Shown in pieces: positions 48,161 through 57,915 of a DNA stretch of 64,000 nt (position 1 is the stretch's first letter; each line of letters begins with the position of its first letter). Under the pieces are notes generated by a model. It was not told where the DNA came from, did no database searches, and saw nothing but the letters and a program-made list of their open reading frames with translations. Source of the DNA: Odiellus spinosus (taxonomy: Eukaryota; Arthropoda; Arachnida; Opiliones; Phalangiidae); assembly GCA_963920705.1 (NCBI GenBank), contig OY987233.1:4764001-4828000 (forward strand), given 5' to 3'. The translations under genes and the position numbers were made by a program.

Positions 48161-48844
48161 GGGGTTCAATCTCTTTAAAACGAAATTGAAAAGACGTGAA
48201 GCTTCTATATTTCCCGCATGGGATTACATTTCCATTAATATACTTAAGAACCATACACAAACTGTAAACCTGTACCTCGTGTCATAATAGCATATAAAGC
48301 ACTTAAAAAGAATACGTATTTCTCTGATAAACATTTCAATAGAAAATATATTTCAATGGAATATGTATCTCTGTCATAGACATATCAATAGATTTATGTA
48401 TCGATCAATGTAGCCTCCTGGATCTCTGTTTTATTTTTATTAATCATGGGAATTTTTCCTGTTAGCAAGCAATATCCTTTCAAATTTGATTTTAATTTTT
48501 TTTTTTCTTAAAAAGGTAAGAAACGGAAACATTTCGTACAAATCTATAGAAAAAGGTGTAGTACGGTCTTAAAACCGACTATAAAACAATTCATTCAAAA
48601 ATATTCAACCGTTTTCTCGGAAAGAGGTTTTGAAATTTTCGAAAGAAATTTAAATTTTAAGAAAAAGCGGTGGCAAATTATTGCGCCATTTTTATCTCGC
48701 GCAACGTGACAAATCTTGCGATAATACCAATTAGAACAAGGCTGTCCAATAGTTCTAGAGTCTAGAACTATCAATAAAATTGGAGTTCATAGTACGTAGA
48801 CTTTAAATTGCATTTGGTTAGATATTTCTCGAGAGATCCGGTAC
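48161..48844. other. 3' flank of IR-J
   Basis: AT-rich non-coding DNA downstream of the IR-J stop codon. No element ends are recognised. Confidence 0.4.
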
Positions 48845-51545
48845 CTAAAGCCCGACTGGTAAATGAACGTTAAATAATCTCTCAAACAATAAACTGACGC
48901 AACCAGCTAGACATCCAGATATCAAGATTCTGAATAATATTTTCAGATCACTCATTACAATATAGTTCTTGTTGTCACTCTTGTTAAGAGTGGTTTTTGT
49001 TTTGTTTAACGAAGTCATAACATCTGAATTCCATTTGTTTACTAACCCCGTATCGACTAACAAATGTAACCTGTAGAAAAACGAGAATCATTAGCTTTGT
49101 AATCAAGAACAGGAAGATTCTTTAATCCTTGTACCATTTGTCGAGGTCATCTCTGCAAGGAAACTTTTTACTCGAAGCTATAGCTACGTGTATGATGAAA
49201 AGAGCTTCTTTAGCCAAGTGAACCGTTTCAGGGGGTAGATTCATTTCGACTAGATAACTTTCTATGATAGCTCGAGATGCCACTACGGCGATTTTTTCTT
49301 TTAACATGAGTCTCATACACTCTTTTTCCGTCTTGGGTACCGCAAAATTCTTATTCAATGCAGATTGGGCAAAGATTTTCAAGTAGTCCACCTTCGACTT
49401 CTGTAATTGAAGAAATACGTATATTCAGAAGCCGATGAAACCCTCCTTCAAAGTCTATTACTCCCCGATCTTGTTTACCCCTCTCTGAATCGGTTAGTTT
49501 CAAAAAGCGCGATTCGTACGCCTCCTAACGGTAGATATTTTCGGAGCGGGAGTTAGTCGAGCGAATATCTCTAGCAGCCTTGGAGTTCGTCAAAAAAACC
49601 TCGTCGTTTGTGGAGAGAGAGAATTTCCAATTTTGCGTAGACAGGGGGTTATGAAGTACGACCCCTCCGATCTCGTAAAATTGTGAATTTTACCCATACA
49701 GAGAGGAGCGCTATATCGAACATTAGAGTAGTAGACTTCAAAGGAGGGTTTCATCGGCTTCTGGTATATTGTTACCATCTTTTTATTTAAATGGAAACCT
49801 GAAGGAAGGATTAAAAGCCCTATTTTCTTGATAAAACAGTAATACAGTAATAAAAAAGGCCCTTCTTTAAGTGTAATTTTTTTACTCCGCTTAATCACGC
49901 CAATATTAAGGTTTAAGACTTATTTAAATCGTCCACCATTTTGCTCTGGCATGTAGGATAGCGGACACCAGCCAATCAGATTTTACTAAGGGCGAATCGT
50001 ATTTATAATATTGAATTATAGTTAGCTAAATTACGAGATTTCATTCGCTAGTATCCCCTTATCTCCTAGCAGGATTCCAAATGGTTGTTAACCTGACAGT
50101 TTTAACTCTTTTAGATACATTTTGTTTATTTGCTAATTATCATATTTTACGCTCTAAGAAATCTAAAACTTCTTGATCCCTTTTAATTACGCTACAACGG
50201 GTGATAAGGTTTTATACTTGCCATGATAGCGTCGTAATAAGAAGTGCCTTGTGTGGTTCTAATAACGAAATCCCTAGTTTTGATGGCGTGCAGCATATCC
50301 GAGATGGTATCGATGGGCGGGATGACTGGGGTCATACCAGTCGCGGAGGTCAACATACATTCGTAGAGTTTGCAAGTACAACCAGCCGTGACCACGAAGA
50401 CTAGTAACGTCATGGCAACTGATAGCTTATCCTCGTTTCGATCCAAATTAACACCTATGATAGAAAACGTGTGAACTACGAATTAATGTTCAATATCAGT
50501 TCACTTACATTGTCTCAATATAACTTCCAGGATCGTCTGTAAACTCATAATCTTTGTTTTCAACAATTCAAAGTATTCCAGGATTTTAACTATGGTTAGA
50601 AATATGAGCAGCAAAGACGCCAAGAATATCCACACCTTTAATTCAAGAAAGTTTCACTTGATTTATAATAGTAGAATGACAGGACATACTTGTCTGTTCA
50701 TTGGCTTCACGAAAAACACGCTATTGACCTCTTGGAGAGCGTCGCTGTTTTTGGTGGCGAAAGTTGTTTCTTCTTGTAAATATGTCCGAGAGAAAACGAC
50801 GTATTTGGCTCGTGAGGCGGTGTGTGAAATTTGCGAGATGGCCATGTCCGCTTCTTGACGGGCTACCATTCCTATCATCCCGGTACAATTTCCACTGTCG
50901 TCGCAGTTGCCATATACCCCGTCATCCGGAGTCACCAGCTCGTACCTGTACACAAAATCATCCCATTAAAATGAGAATGCAACCTAACAACAACGATTCC
51001 TTATTGTTTAAATAGACCTAACCCAACAGTAAACAAAAATACAAACAAATATTAAACTAGAAATAAATTTAAAATAGGCTTAGATGGATTCGTGAAGATC
51101 CTGAACTCCCCATAAAAGGATAGCAACCAATGACATTGAATCCAGCTAAGCCTATTTTGATGTTAAGTTAATTAAATTTATTTCTAGTTTAATATTTGTT
51201 TGTAATTTTGTTTATTAGTGGATTAGGGCTATTTAAACGATAAGGAATTGATAAAAAATGACTTGTTGTTAGGATGTATAATTAATTATAAATGAACTAA
51301 TTACTTGAATTTTAACTTAGACGATAGTACTTGCAGGATCTTAAAATCTCTTCCTTTTACACCGGTTAGTTTGTTTCCAATATTCACCAACTGAAAAACG
51401 CTTAACTACCAAAAACTTAAAAATTAATTAAGGCGCGCGAAATAACTACAAGCATTGTCAAAACTTAACGAATAGGCGCAAATGGTCTAATTGTACTTAC
51501 GTTTAGAGCCGCTACCACTATGGTCCGGTTCCAGCAACCGTCCAT
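48845..51545 (-). CDS. IR-J: IR-like channel subunit, complete (clade 3)
   Basis: Exons 51501-51545, 51305-51405, 50690-50945, 50509-50635, 50222-50454, 49135-49400 and 48845-49070 give 418 codons (417 residues). It starts MDGCWNRTIVVAALN. S1 keeps the arginine (HTASRAKYVVFSRTY) but the usual aspartate two residues further on (YVDF) is valine here. Exon 4 ends CAA T, giving cysteine in place of serine at the pore-loop junction. M3 is VVTAGCTCKLYECMLTSATG. Intron 5 starts GCAAGT (GC-AG), as in IR-H and IR-I, and contains a CAGAAGCCG-ended element. The tail ends NVHLPVGL. Frames are open throughout; the altered S1 residue may change ligand binding or mark the start of decay. Confidence 0.82.
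49421..49769. mobile_element. CAGAAGCCG-ended element in intron 5 of IR-J
   Basis: Inverted ends CAGAAGCCGATGAAACCCTC and CGGCTTCTG bound about 350 bp. It is very close to 47830-48160, so movement was fairly recent. Confidence 0.7.
50970..51281. mobile_element. TTAA-type element in intron 2 of IR-J
   Basis: Begins after TTAA with AATGAGAATGCAACC, in the same position and flank (AAATCATCCCATTAAAATG) as 44256-44460. It keeps the right half, with AAACTAGAAATAAATTT words on both strands. Confidence 0.65.
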
Positions 51546-52691
51546 TGCCAATTGTCCGCTTGGAGCAGACTTGAACCCAACCTATTAACTCTACGCTTAC
51601 ATATAGGTTTGATCCTAATGTCCTTTTTATGGGAAACATTTCATATATTGGCGTGCAGAATCTGAACACTGACATTGTCTGTTCTAAATTTCTTTTCAGC
51701 TCTTTTCTTTTAAGCTAAAAAATTGATCGAAACTAAATCAATACGCGGTTGCTTCTTTGTGAACGATATTCTCACTCTCTACTAAAATATTTATTGATAA
51801 AACCTTGGAGGAATAAAGAAGAGGGATCATATACTCAGTTTTCACTTTATATATTATCCGAATATACGAATTAGATTTGTTTTTTGGTTACACACAATCT
51901 ATCATTTTCTTGCATAAAAGTAAACAACGCCCCGTAGGCTAATACTATCAGCAAAGGTTCAGTTTTACGTCATAGCCCATCACTTAAAAATAGCCAAAAA
52001 AATCATCACCCCTGTCTGGCTCTAGTGCTTTGGACTCTTCCTCGATATTTTAAGTTTGGAGAGAGGGAATGAATTTAGGCGGACCGCGCTTGGCTATATT
52101 GTCTTTCCCCCAACTCCCTAATTTCTCCAAAGAGTGGCGCTTCCTCCGTTCATTATTGACACTAACTGCGGCTGCCAATATCATACTAGAAAATTTAAAT
52201 TTAACGCATCACCCAATCAAATCGGTGATTAAACAGATAATTAATGACATGGAATCCGTTCATTTTAACAATAAGTTACCGCGAGTGAAATGTTTTAAAA
52301 TTATTCTTATTTAAAGGTGTAGAAAATTCTGATAAGTTGTGTATTTGTACTGTTAACATGTACCTAAAAACATTATCAAAGCAGGCCAAAGATTTAGCTG
52401 TAATTTCCTATTAATTATCAAAGTTTAGAACTGACTAGCTAAGCCTAAATCTCTTCAGAACGAATTTCTGATGCCAATGAAATATCAAATTATATAGTTC
52501 TCTGTGTAACAATGTCTGACATTAACCCTAAACTTGAAACGCGAGGTTTTATGTTAAATTAGTTTAGTGAAGGAAAACATGGTTTCGAACAAATATGGTC
52601 GCGATCAAAAGTAATTTTATAAAAAAAACTGAAACAAAGTAATTATAATTATTACATATATTCTATTATAAAATCCATCAATTTGACCGTA
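51546..52691. other. Spacer between IR-J and IR-K
   Basis: Contains a truncated AAACAACGCC-ended element (about 51897-52165). The upstream 51600-51680 resembles the flank of the IR-H first exon (GGGAAACATT, TTGGCGTGCAGAATCTGAA). The rest is AT-rich. No gene is seen. Confidence 0.5.
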
Positions 52692-55600
52692 CTATTTAAC
52701 GTTAATTGAAGCCACACTTTGGCTTATTTCCGCCGTGTTGTGTAACACCATATTTTGGCGAATGAATATTTTCTCTATCAGTAAACTAGCCATGCCAGCC
52801 ATATATCCAGATAACAGAATTAAAAATATTAATTTCAGATCTTTCAGTCCGATGTAATTCTTGTTGACGTAATTGAAACTGGTCGTTGATTGGTTGAAGG
52901 ACGTTACGTCTATTTCGGAATGCCACTTGTTAATTAACCCAGAATCGACTAAAACATTTAACCTAAAAATTAAGAGAATAGTTGTATTAGTTTGGCGTGA
53001 TTTAACTTGTCAGTTTTGACAAGTTCGTGACGTCATCACAGATATTATTACGTAACGAATGTGCACACCAGATTATGTGTAGTGTTTTTCAAAGATAATT
53101 GATCTGTCTAGTTTTGTGTTTTAGTCGCAACTTGTCACAGGGGTGATAAATGGCGATAATTATCGGCGTAGGCCATTCTTTCCCATTAGAACTAATAAAC
53201 AACACTCCTTTTAAGGTGTCTACTTGAGGTTATATTTGACCTTTGTAATCCAAAGGATGCGTAGATATATTCTGGCTATTCTTATTCATGATTGGTTAGG
53301 TTTTCTGTATCTGCTCTATCATTTTAACTGAGAACTGGAGATTGGGTGATGGTGCGGCTCTCTAATGTGGCTGTTGTCTCTTCAAACCCACAGGTCCTTC
53401 GCAATGGGTTGATCCTTCATGAACCCCACCGGTATGAGGACAACTGCCTCTACTCTAAATACTAATCTGAGTTCCCAGCAATTTCTGGGACTGGGTAAAG
53501 AACAGAAAAAGTACATGGTGAAGTCACCAATTACATTTGGACTACGTATTTTAGCACCTCGGTCTACTTATGGTGTGCATTTGTTTGTTATTACTTAAAA
53601 GTACCATTTATTGAGGTCATCCCTGAGGGGAAACTGTTTTCCCAAAGCTACGGCGACATAGTCCATAAACATAACATCCTTAGCGCGGTGTAGCGTCTCT
53701 ATTGGTAGTTTTGTTTCTAGAAGAATCCATCTGACTGCAGTTCCAGTGGTCAAAATGGCGTATCTCTCATTTAACAACATTTCCACGCATTCGTCGGGCG
53801 TCTGCGGCGCTACGAAATAACTATTAGCCCATGAATGGGCGAATATTTTCATGTATTCCACTTCCGACGTCTGAAATATATAAGTTACTCTTTAAGCATT
53901 TTTACCGATGTCCTTCGGTGCCATACCATAAGTTGTTCCTGATAAGCGTTTCCTTGCATGGCGCTAATGACGTATTTCCTGTTTTTGATGGCATCCACCA
54001 TATCAGAGATTGTATCGATGGGTGGGGTGATTGGGGTCATGCTCGTCGCTGAGGTCAACATACATTCGTAGAGTTTGCAAGTACAACCCGCGGTGATCAC
54101 GAACACTAGTAATAACATTACAACTGATCGGTTATTTACATTCCGATTCAAATTAACACCTAGAACGGAAAACCGGAGTTAGAAACTTTTAACGGTTTTA
54201 ATAGTGCGATAACTAGAAAGTCAGCACAACCTTCAAGCTAACGTTGTTGTCCTGGCAACTTAAGACATCTCCTAGCAATTACTTCAAGACTTATCTCCTT
54301 GCAATTACTTCAGGATTTATCTCCTAGACTTCTAGCTCTTACTTCAAGACTTATCTCCTAGACACCTAGGAAGTACTTCAAGACATATGTACTAGACTTC
54401 TGGCCATTTCTTCAAGACATATCTCCTTGACTCCTAGTAATTTCTTCAAGACATATCTCCTAGACTCCTAGTAATTTTTTAATTTCTACAAAGCAAATCT
54501 CCTATAGACTTCTAGCAATTACTTCAAGACATGGCTCTTCGGCATTACTCGAAAAGATACCGCTAAGAAAGTAATTCAAAACATACCTCTAGAGTTTCTT
54601 CAAGACACTGAGAGAATACTATATATTTTTGCCATTTCAAGTTATCGCACTATGTAGAAAAACATAGGATATGCCTACTTTGCCTCAATATAATTTGCAG
54701 CATCGTCTGCACGCTCATAATCTTGGTTTTCAGTAATTCAAAGCATTCCATGATTTTAATTACTAATACAGATATGACCAGGAAAGACGCCAAGAGTATC
54801 CAGACCTATGATTAAAAATTGTTGTAGAACTAAGGGCTAAATATTTTAGGGTATATTTACTCTTCTATCCAATGGTTTAGAGAAAAACAGGTAGCTGTTG
54901 TCATCTTGATAATCGTTAATTTTCTTAGTCGCAAAGGTGACATCCTCGTAAAAATAAGGGTAGGAAAAATCAACGTTTCTGGCCCTCGATGGCGTGTACG
55001 AGATATCGGCTAGGGCCATGTCTGCTTCGTGACGGGCTACCATTCCAATCATCCCACTACAATTACCTTTGTCGTCACAGTTTCCAAATTGGTTATCATC
55101 TGGAGTTACTAGTACGTAACTTGAATGTTGGAAAGTGATTTTACGTTATTGTAGAATTAATAACGACGACCTCTCAATAAAAAGAATAAATACTTGAATC
55201 GCATCTTGGATGAGAGTGCTTGCAGTATATTGAAATCTCTACCTTTGACACCCGTTAATTCGTTACCCATCTTGACTAATTTAAATACAATTATCTAGAG
55301 AAATATTTAATTAATAATAAGAACACTTGGCGAAAGAATGCAATGATTAAATATTCTACATATATAGTTAAACCAGGTTAGCAAAAATCTCTAAATATGT
55401 TATTTCGAAATATCAATATTTACCACTCAAAATCAATAAAAACAAATCGATAAACTATTTAGATATGAAAGCAATACAATAACCAATCACTATTAAAGCC
55501 GAATTTTGCAGCCAATTAAAGATTCTCGCGCACTCCAAGCGCGCGAGCTCAGAGTGTAACCATGGCAACGTTCGCGCCAAAATCGCGCGCCTCCAACATA

Positions 55601-56277
55601 TTACTTTAAATGGAAATAGTCCCGAATTAGGCTTAGCGTAAAATCAACCAGAAAGAGGTTTTCCGAGCGTATAAAGCTACGTTCACACTTGACACTTTCA
55701 AACCGTTTTTAAACCGTTTCGAATGTTCAAATCGACTCTTCGAGATCTTAAATTGATTTTTTGATGAAAGATCTACACGGATGACCCCAAAATTTTATAA
55801 TTTGACCTTTCCAAAGCGGTTCTAAACGGTTTCAAAGTCTCTAGTGTGAACGTAGCTTAAGTGAATCTTTAATCGGTAATAACTAGAATAATCGATCGTT
55901 TTCGCTTCGGTAAGTCATTTTATGATAGTTATTCTTTATCTAGAAATTAACTGGTCCAAGTGGCTTTTTGATAACTCTTTTAAGTTTGCGTGATTAACGC
56001 TGTTCCGTGGACTATGATAGGCTATTTAATTCAGCGGTTAGTTAGAAAATTTGGTGTTTCTGTCAAGTTGCTACGTATAAACTAAACCCTGCCAAAATAA
56101 GTGTTTTTCTTTTTTCTCAAACTAGAACAATTGAAGTACCTATTACTACACAACACTTAAAATAATTTAATAAAATGACTACCATAGCTACATCTCAGGG
56201 TCGAAACCCGAGTATTTACGTAATTTTACTTACGTTTTTGACTGCAACCAATAAGGTCTGGTTCACGAGAGCGTTCA
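52692..56277 (-). CDS. IR-K: IR-like channel subunit, complete, divergent
   Basis: Exons 56233-56277, 55194-55294, 54861-55119, 54679-54805, 53927-54159, 53605-53870 and 52692-52962 give 434 codons (433 residues), the longest of the array. It starts MNALVNQTLLVAVKN. S1 reads CSGMIGMVARHEADMALAD and keeps the arginine (TPSRARNVDFSYPYF). The residue at the exon 2/3 junction is asparagine instead of glutamine or lysine, and exon 3 ends DRR rather than DRQ. M1 is VWILLASFLVISVLVIKIM, M3 has VITAGCTCKLYECMLTSATS, and M4 is less regular (LLSGYMAGMASLLIEKIF). The tail is about 18 residues longer than in clade 3 and ends SVASINVK. Intron 4 carries a TA-flanked element with a minisatellite core. It may be the oldest lineage of the array. 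Confidence 0.83.
52963..53604. other. Intron 6 of IR-K, unusual unique sequence
   Basis: A 642-bp intron. Positions 53330-53540 are GC-richer, with CTTCAAACCCACAGGTCC, and look unlike other introns. A SINE-like origin is possible from the TTCAAACCC word, but no clear A box or tail is seen. Confidence 0.3.
54202..54652. mobile_element. TA-flanked element with minisatellite core in IR-K intron 4
   Basis: Ends GTGCGATAACT and AGTTATCGCAC are flanked by TA. The core is a degenerate tandem repeat of about 35 bp (TTCAAGACATATCTCC, then TAGACTCCTAGTAATT) with roughly ten units. It is non-coding and fills nearly the whole intron. Confidence 0.65.
55675..55859. mobile_element. Short inverted-repeat element in IR-K intron 1
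   Basis: AAGCTACGTTCACACTTGA and AGTGTGAACGTAGCTT form the ends. AAACCGTTT words are mirrored inside. It is a short relative of the AGCTACGG-ended family. Confidence 0.6.
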
Positions 56278-57478
56278 TTTTCTATTGTGGGCCTTAGAAA
56301 TGTGAACTGACAAGAATTTCTCGATCGTTCGTTGTTGATAGAAACATACGCCCTTAAGTTTCGTATCCTTAGAAGATTCTTAGAATAGAAAAGATAAATT
56401 CCATTCAACAGTTAACTTTGTTTTGTTTACACACTGTATCAGAAGTCGATGAAATGGTATCATTATCACTGTATGTTTGCTTTCTTTGACAAATATTTCT
56501 CTTTTAAATGTGTTAATGATCTTGAGGAAACTACGTACTTAGAGACCCTTAGAAAACACGCAATTGAAAGGTTGTTTTGTCGATACTTAATATCGAAATA
56601 GTACGTTTTGAAAATCAATTTCTGTAATATTTGCTTCGCAAAGAACGTTATGGCTAAGAGATTGGGTTTGGTTATGCAGTAGTAAAGTCAATCAAATAGC
56701 GCGAAACTGTGGTCCTTAGACCAGCAATCTCACCTTTCAATCCTCAAATAGAGTGGTATAGAGGTTTGTTAGTATGGTTGAGCGAATTTTGTTGTAAAAC
56801 CGAGTAAACCCGAGCGTGACTAATAAAATTATGGATTTTTTTCAATCTCAGCTATGCCTATAGCTCTGCGAAGTCGTAAAATATTTTTAGCTTATACATA
56901 TAATGAAAGAAATGCAAATTTCAAAACATAATATATAGGAGAGTAAAGATACTCGGAGCTGAATTACTGCTTGCTTCACTAAGTACCATCTAAAATTATC
57001 GCAATTTCGTAAATTTGGAAATTACGCGGTAATTATCTTAAGAAACTTATATTTGAAAATATCAAATATGTATATTTAATTGTTTTCCGATATACGACGT
57101 AGTTTATTTCTGGAACATAATTAACGATTAATTACTGGATTAAGTACATTTACGAAAAAGACCACGCGATAATTAACTGTAGGTTTTATGCAATAGCGAA
57201 ATCACGTGACCATTTGATGACATAGTATTGCGGGGAATTTTATTTTAAAAGTTATTAAATGGTGATTTTAAAATGTATTTTTTCTGTCGCGGTAATTTTA
57301 TTTGTATACTGTATATATTTTGAATCGTTTTTTAACGATCTTTCCGAAAAAGATACTAAATTTCCATTTGGCAATTCCGTGAAGGATGACAGCCTCATCA
57401 TATTGTTCCTCATATTTTATTACGTCAGTATTAGTACATCTATCAACCAGTAAATAAACATAATGTCACGAGAAATAC

Positions 57479-57828
57479 GTGAATGCAGAAGCCAATGAAA
57501 CCCTCCTTTGAAGTCTACAACTCTGTTCCATATAGCGCTCCTCTCTGTATGGGTAAAATTACCAATTTTACGAGTTAGAAGGGGTCCTACTTCATCCCCC
57601 CTGTCTACGGAAAATTGGAAATTCTCTCTCTCTCTCTCCACAAACGACGACGTTTTTTTGACGAACTCCAGGGCTCTAGAGATATTCGCTCGACGAACTC
57701 CCGCGCCGAAAATATCTACCGTTATGAGGCGTACGAATCGCGCTTTTTGAAACTAACCCATACAGAGAGGGGTAGACAAGACCCGGGAGTAATGGACTTC
57801 GAAGGAGGGTTCTGGTGAATGGTATAAT
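57479..57828. mobile_element. CAGAAGCCG-type element, third copy
   Basis: CAGAAGCCAATGAAACCCTC at the left and GAAGGAGGGTTCTGG near the right. The interior has CTCTCTCTCTCTCCACAAAC. It is slightly more diverged than the two copies near IR-J. Confidence 0.6.
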
Positions 57829-57858
57829 TTAAATATGAAATTATTATCATTCCACATA

Positions 57859-57864
57859 TTTATT
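57859..57864 (-). terminator. Poly(A) signal AATAAA of the oxidase gene
   Basis: Minus-strand AATAAA lies about 52 bp after the stop codon at 57916-57918, a usual distance for a metazoan 3' end. Confidence 0.5.
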
Positions 57865-57915
57865 ATGTCAGTATTAGTACGTATACATTTGTCAAACCGT
57901 AAATAACAATTATAT

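Larger units (their letters stand above)
45526..48844. other. Spacer between IR-I and IR-J
   Basis: About 45526-46970 is very AT-rich. A possible terminal-repeat pair, TAGAGCTCGGAAT near 46019 and TTCCGAACTCTA near 46550, hints at an undefined element. It also contains a palindromic TTAA element (46972-47448), an AGCTACGG-ended element (47552-47813) and a CAGAAGCCGATGAAAC element (47830-48160). No gene is seen. Confidence 0.55.
56278..57915. other. Spacer between the IR array and the oxidase gene
   Basis: AT-rich. A 64-codon plus-strand frame at 57259-57453 begins MVILKCIFSVAVILFVYCIY, a hydrophobic start, but it ends in sequence repeated in the oxidase 3' flank (57850-57910) and has no recognised relative, so I do not call it a gene. 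A CAGAAGCCG-type element lies at 57479-57828. Confidence 0.5.

Noticed and set aside
53330-53540. Possible tRNA-derived SINE in IR-K intron 6
   Set aside because: Only a TTCAAACCC word resembles a B box; no A box at the right distance and no tail.
57259-57453. Plus-strand 64-codon frame with a hydrophobic start
   Set aside because: No relative recognised, no splice support, and its 3' part is repeated in the oxidase 3' flank.
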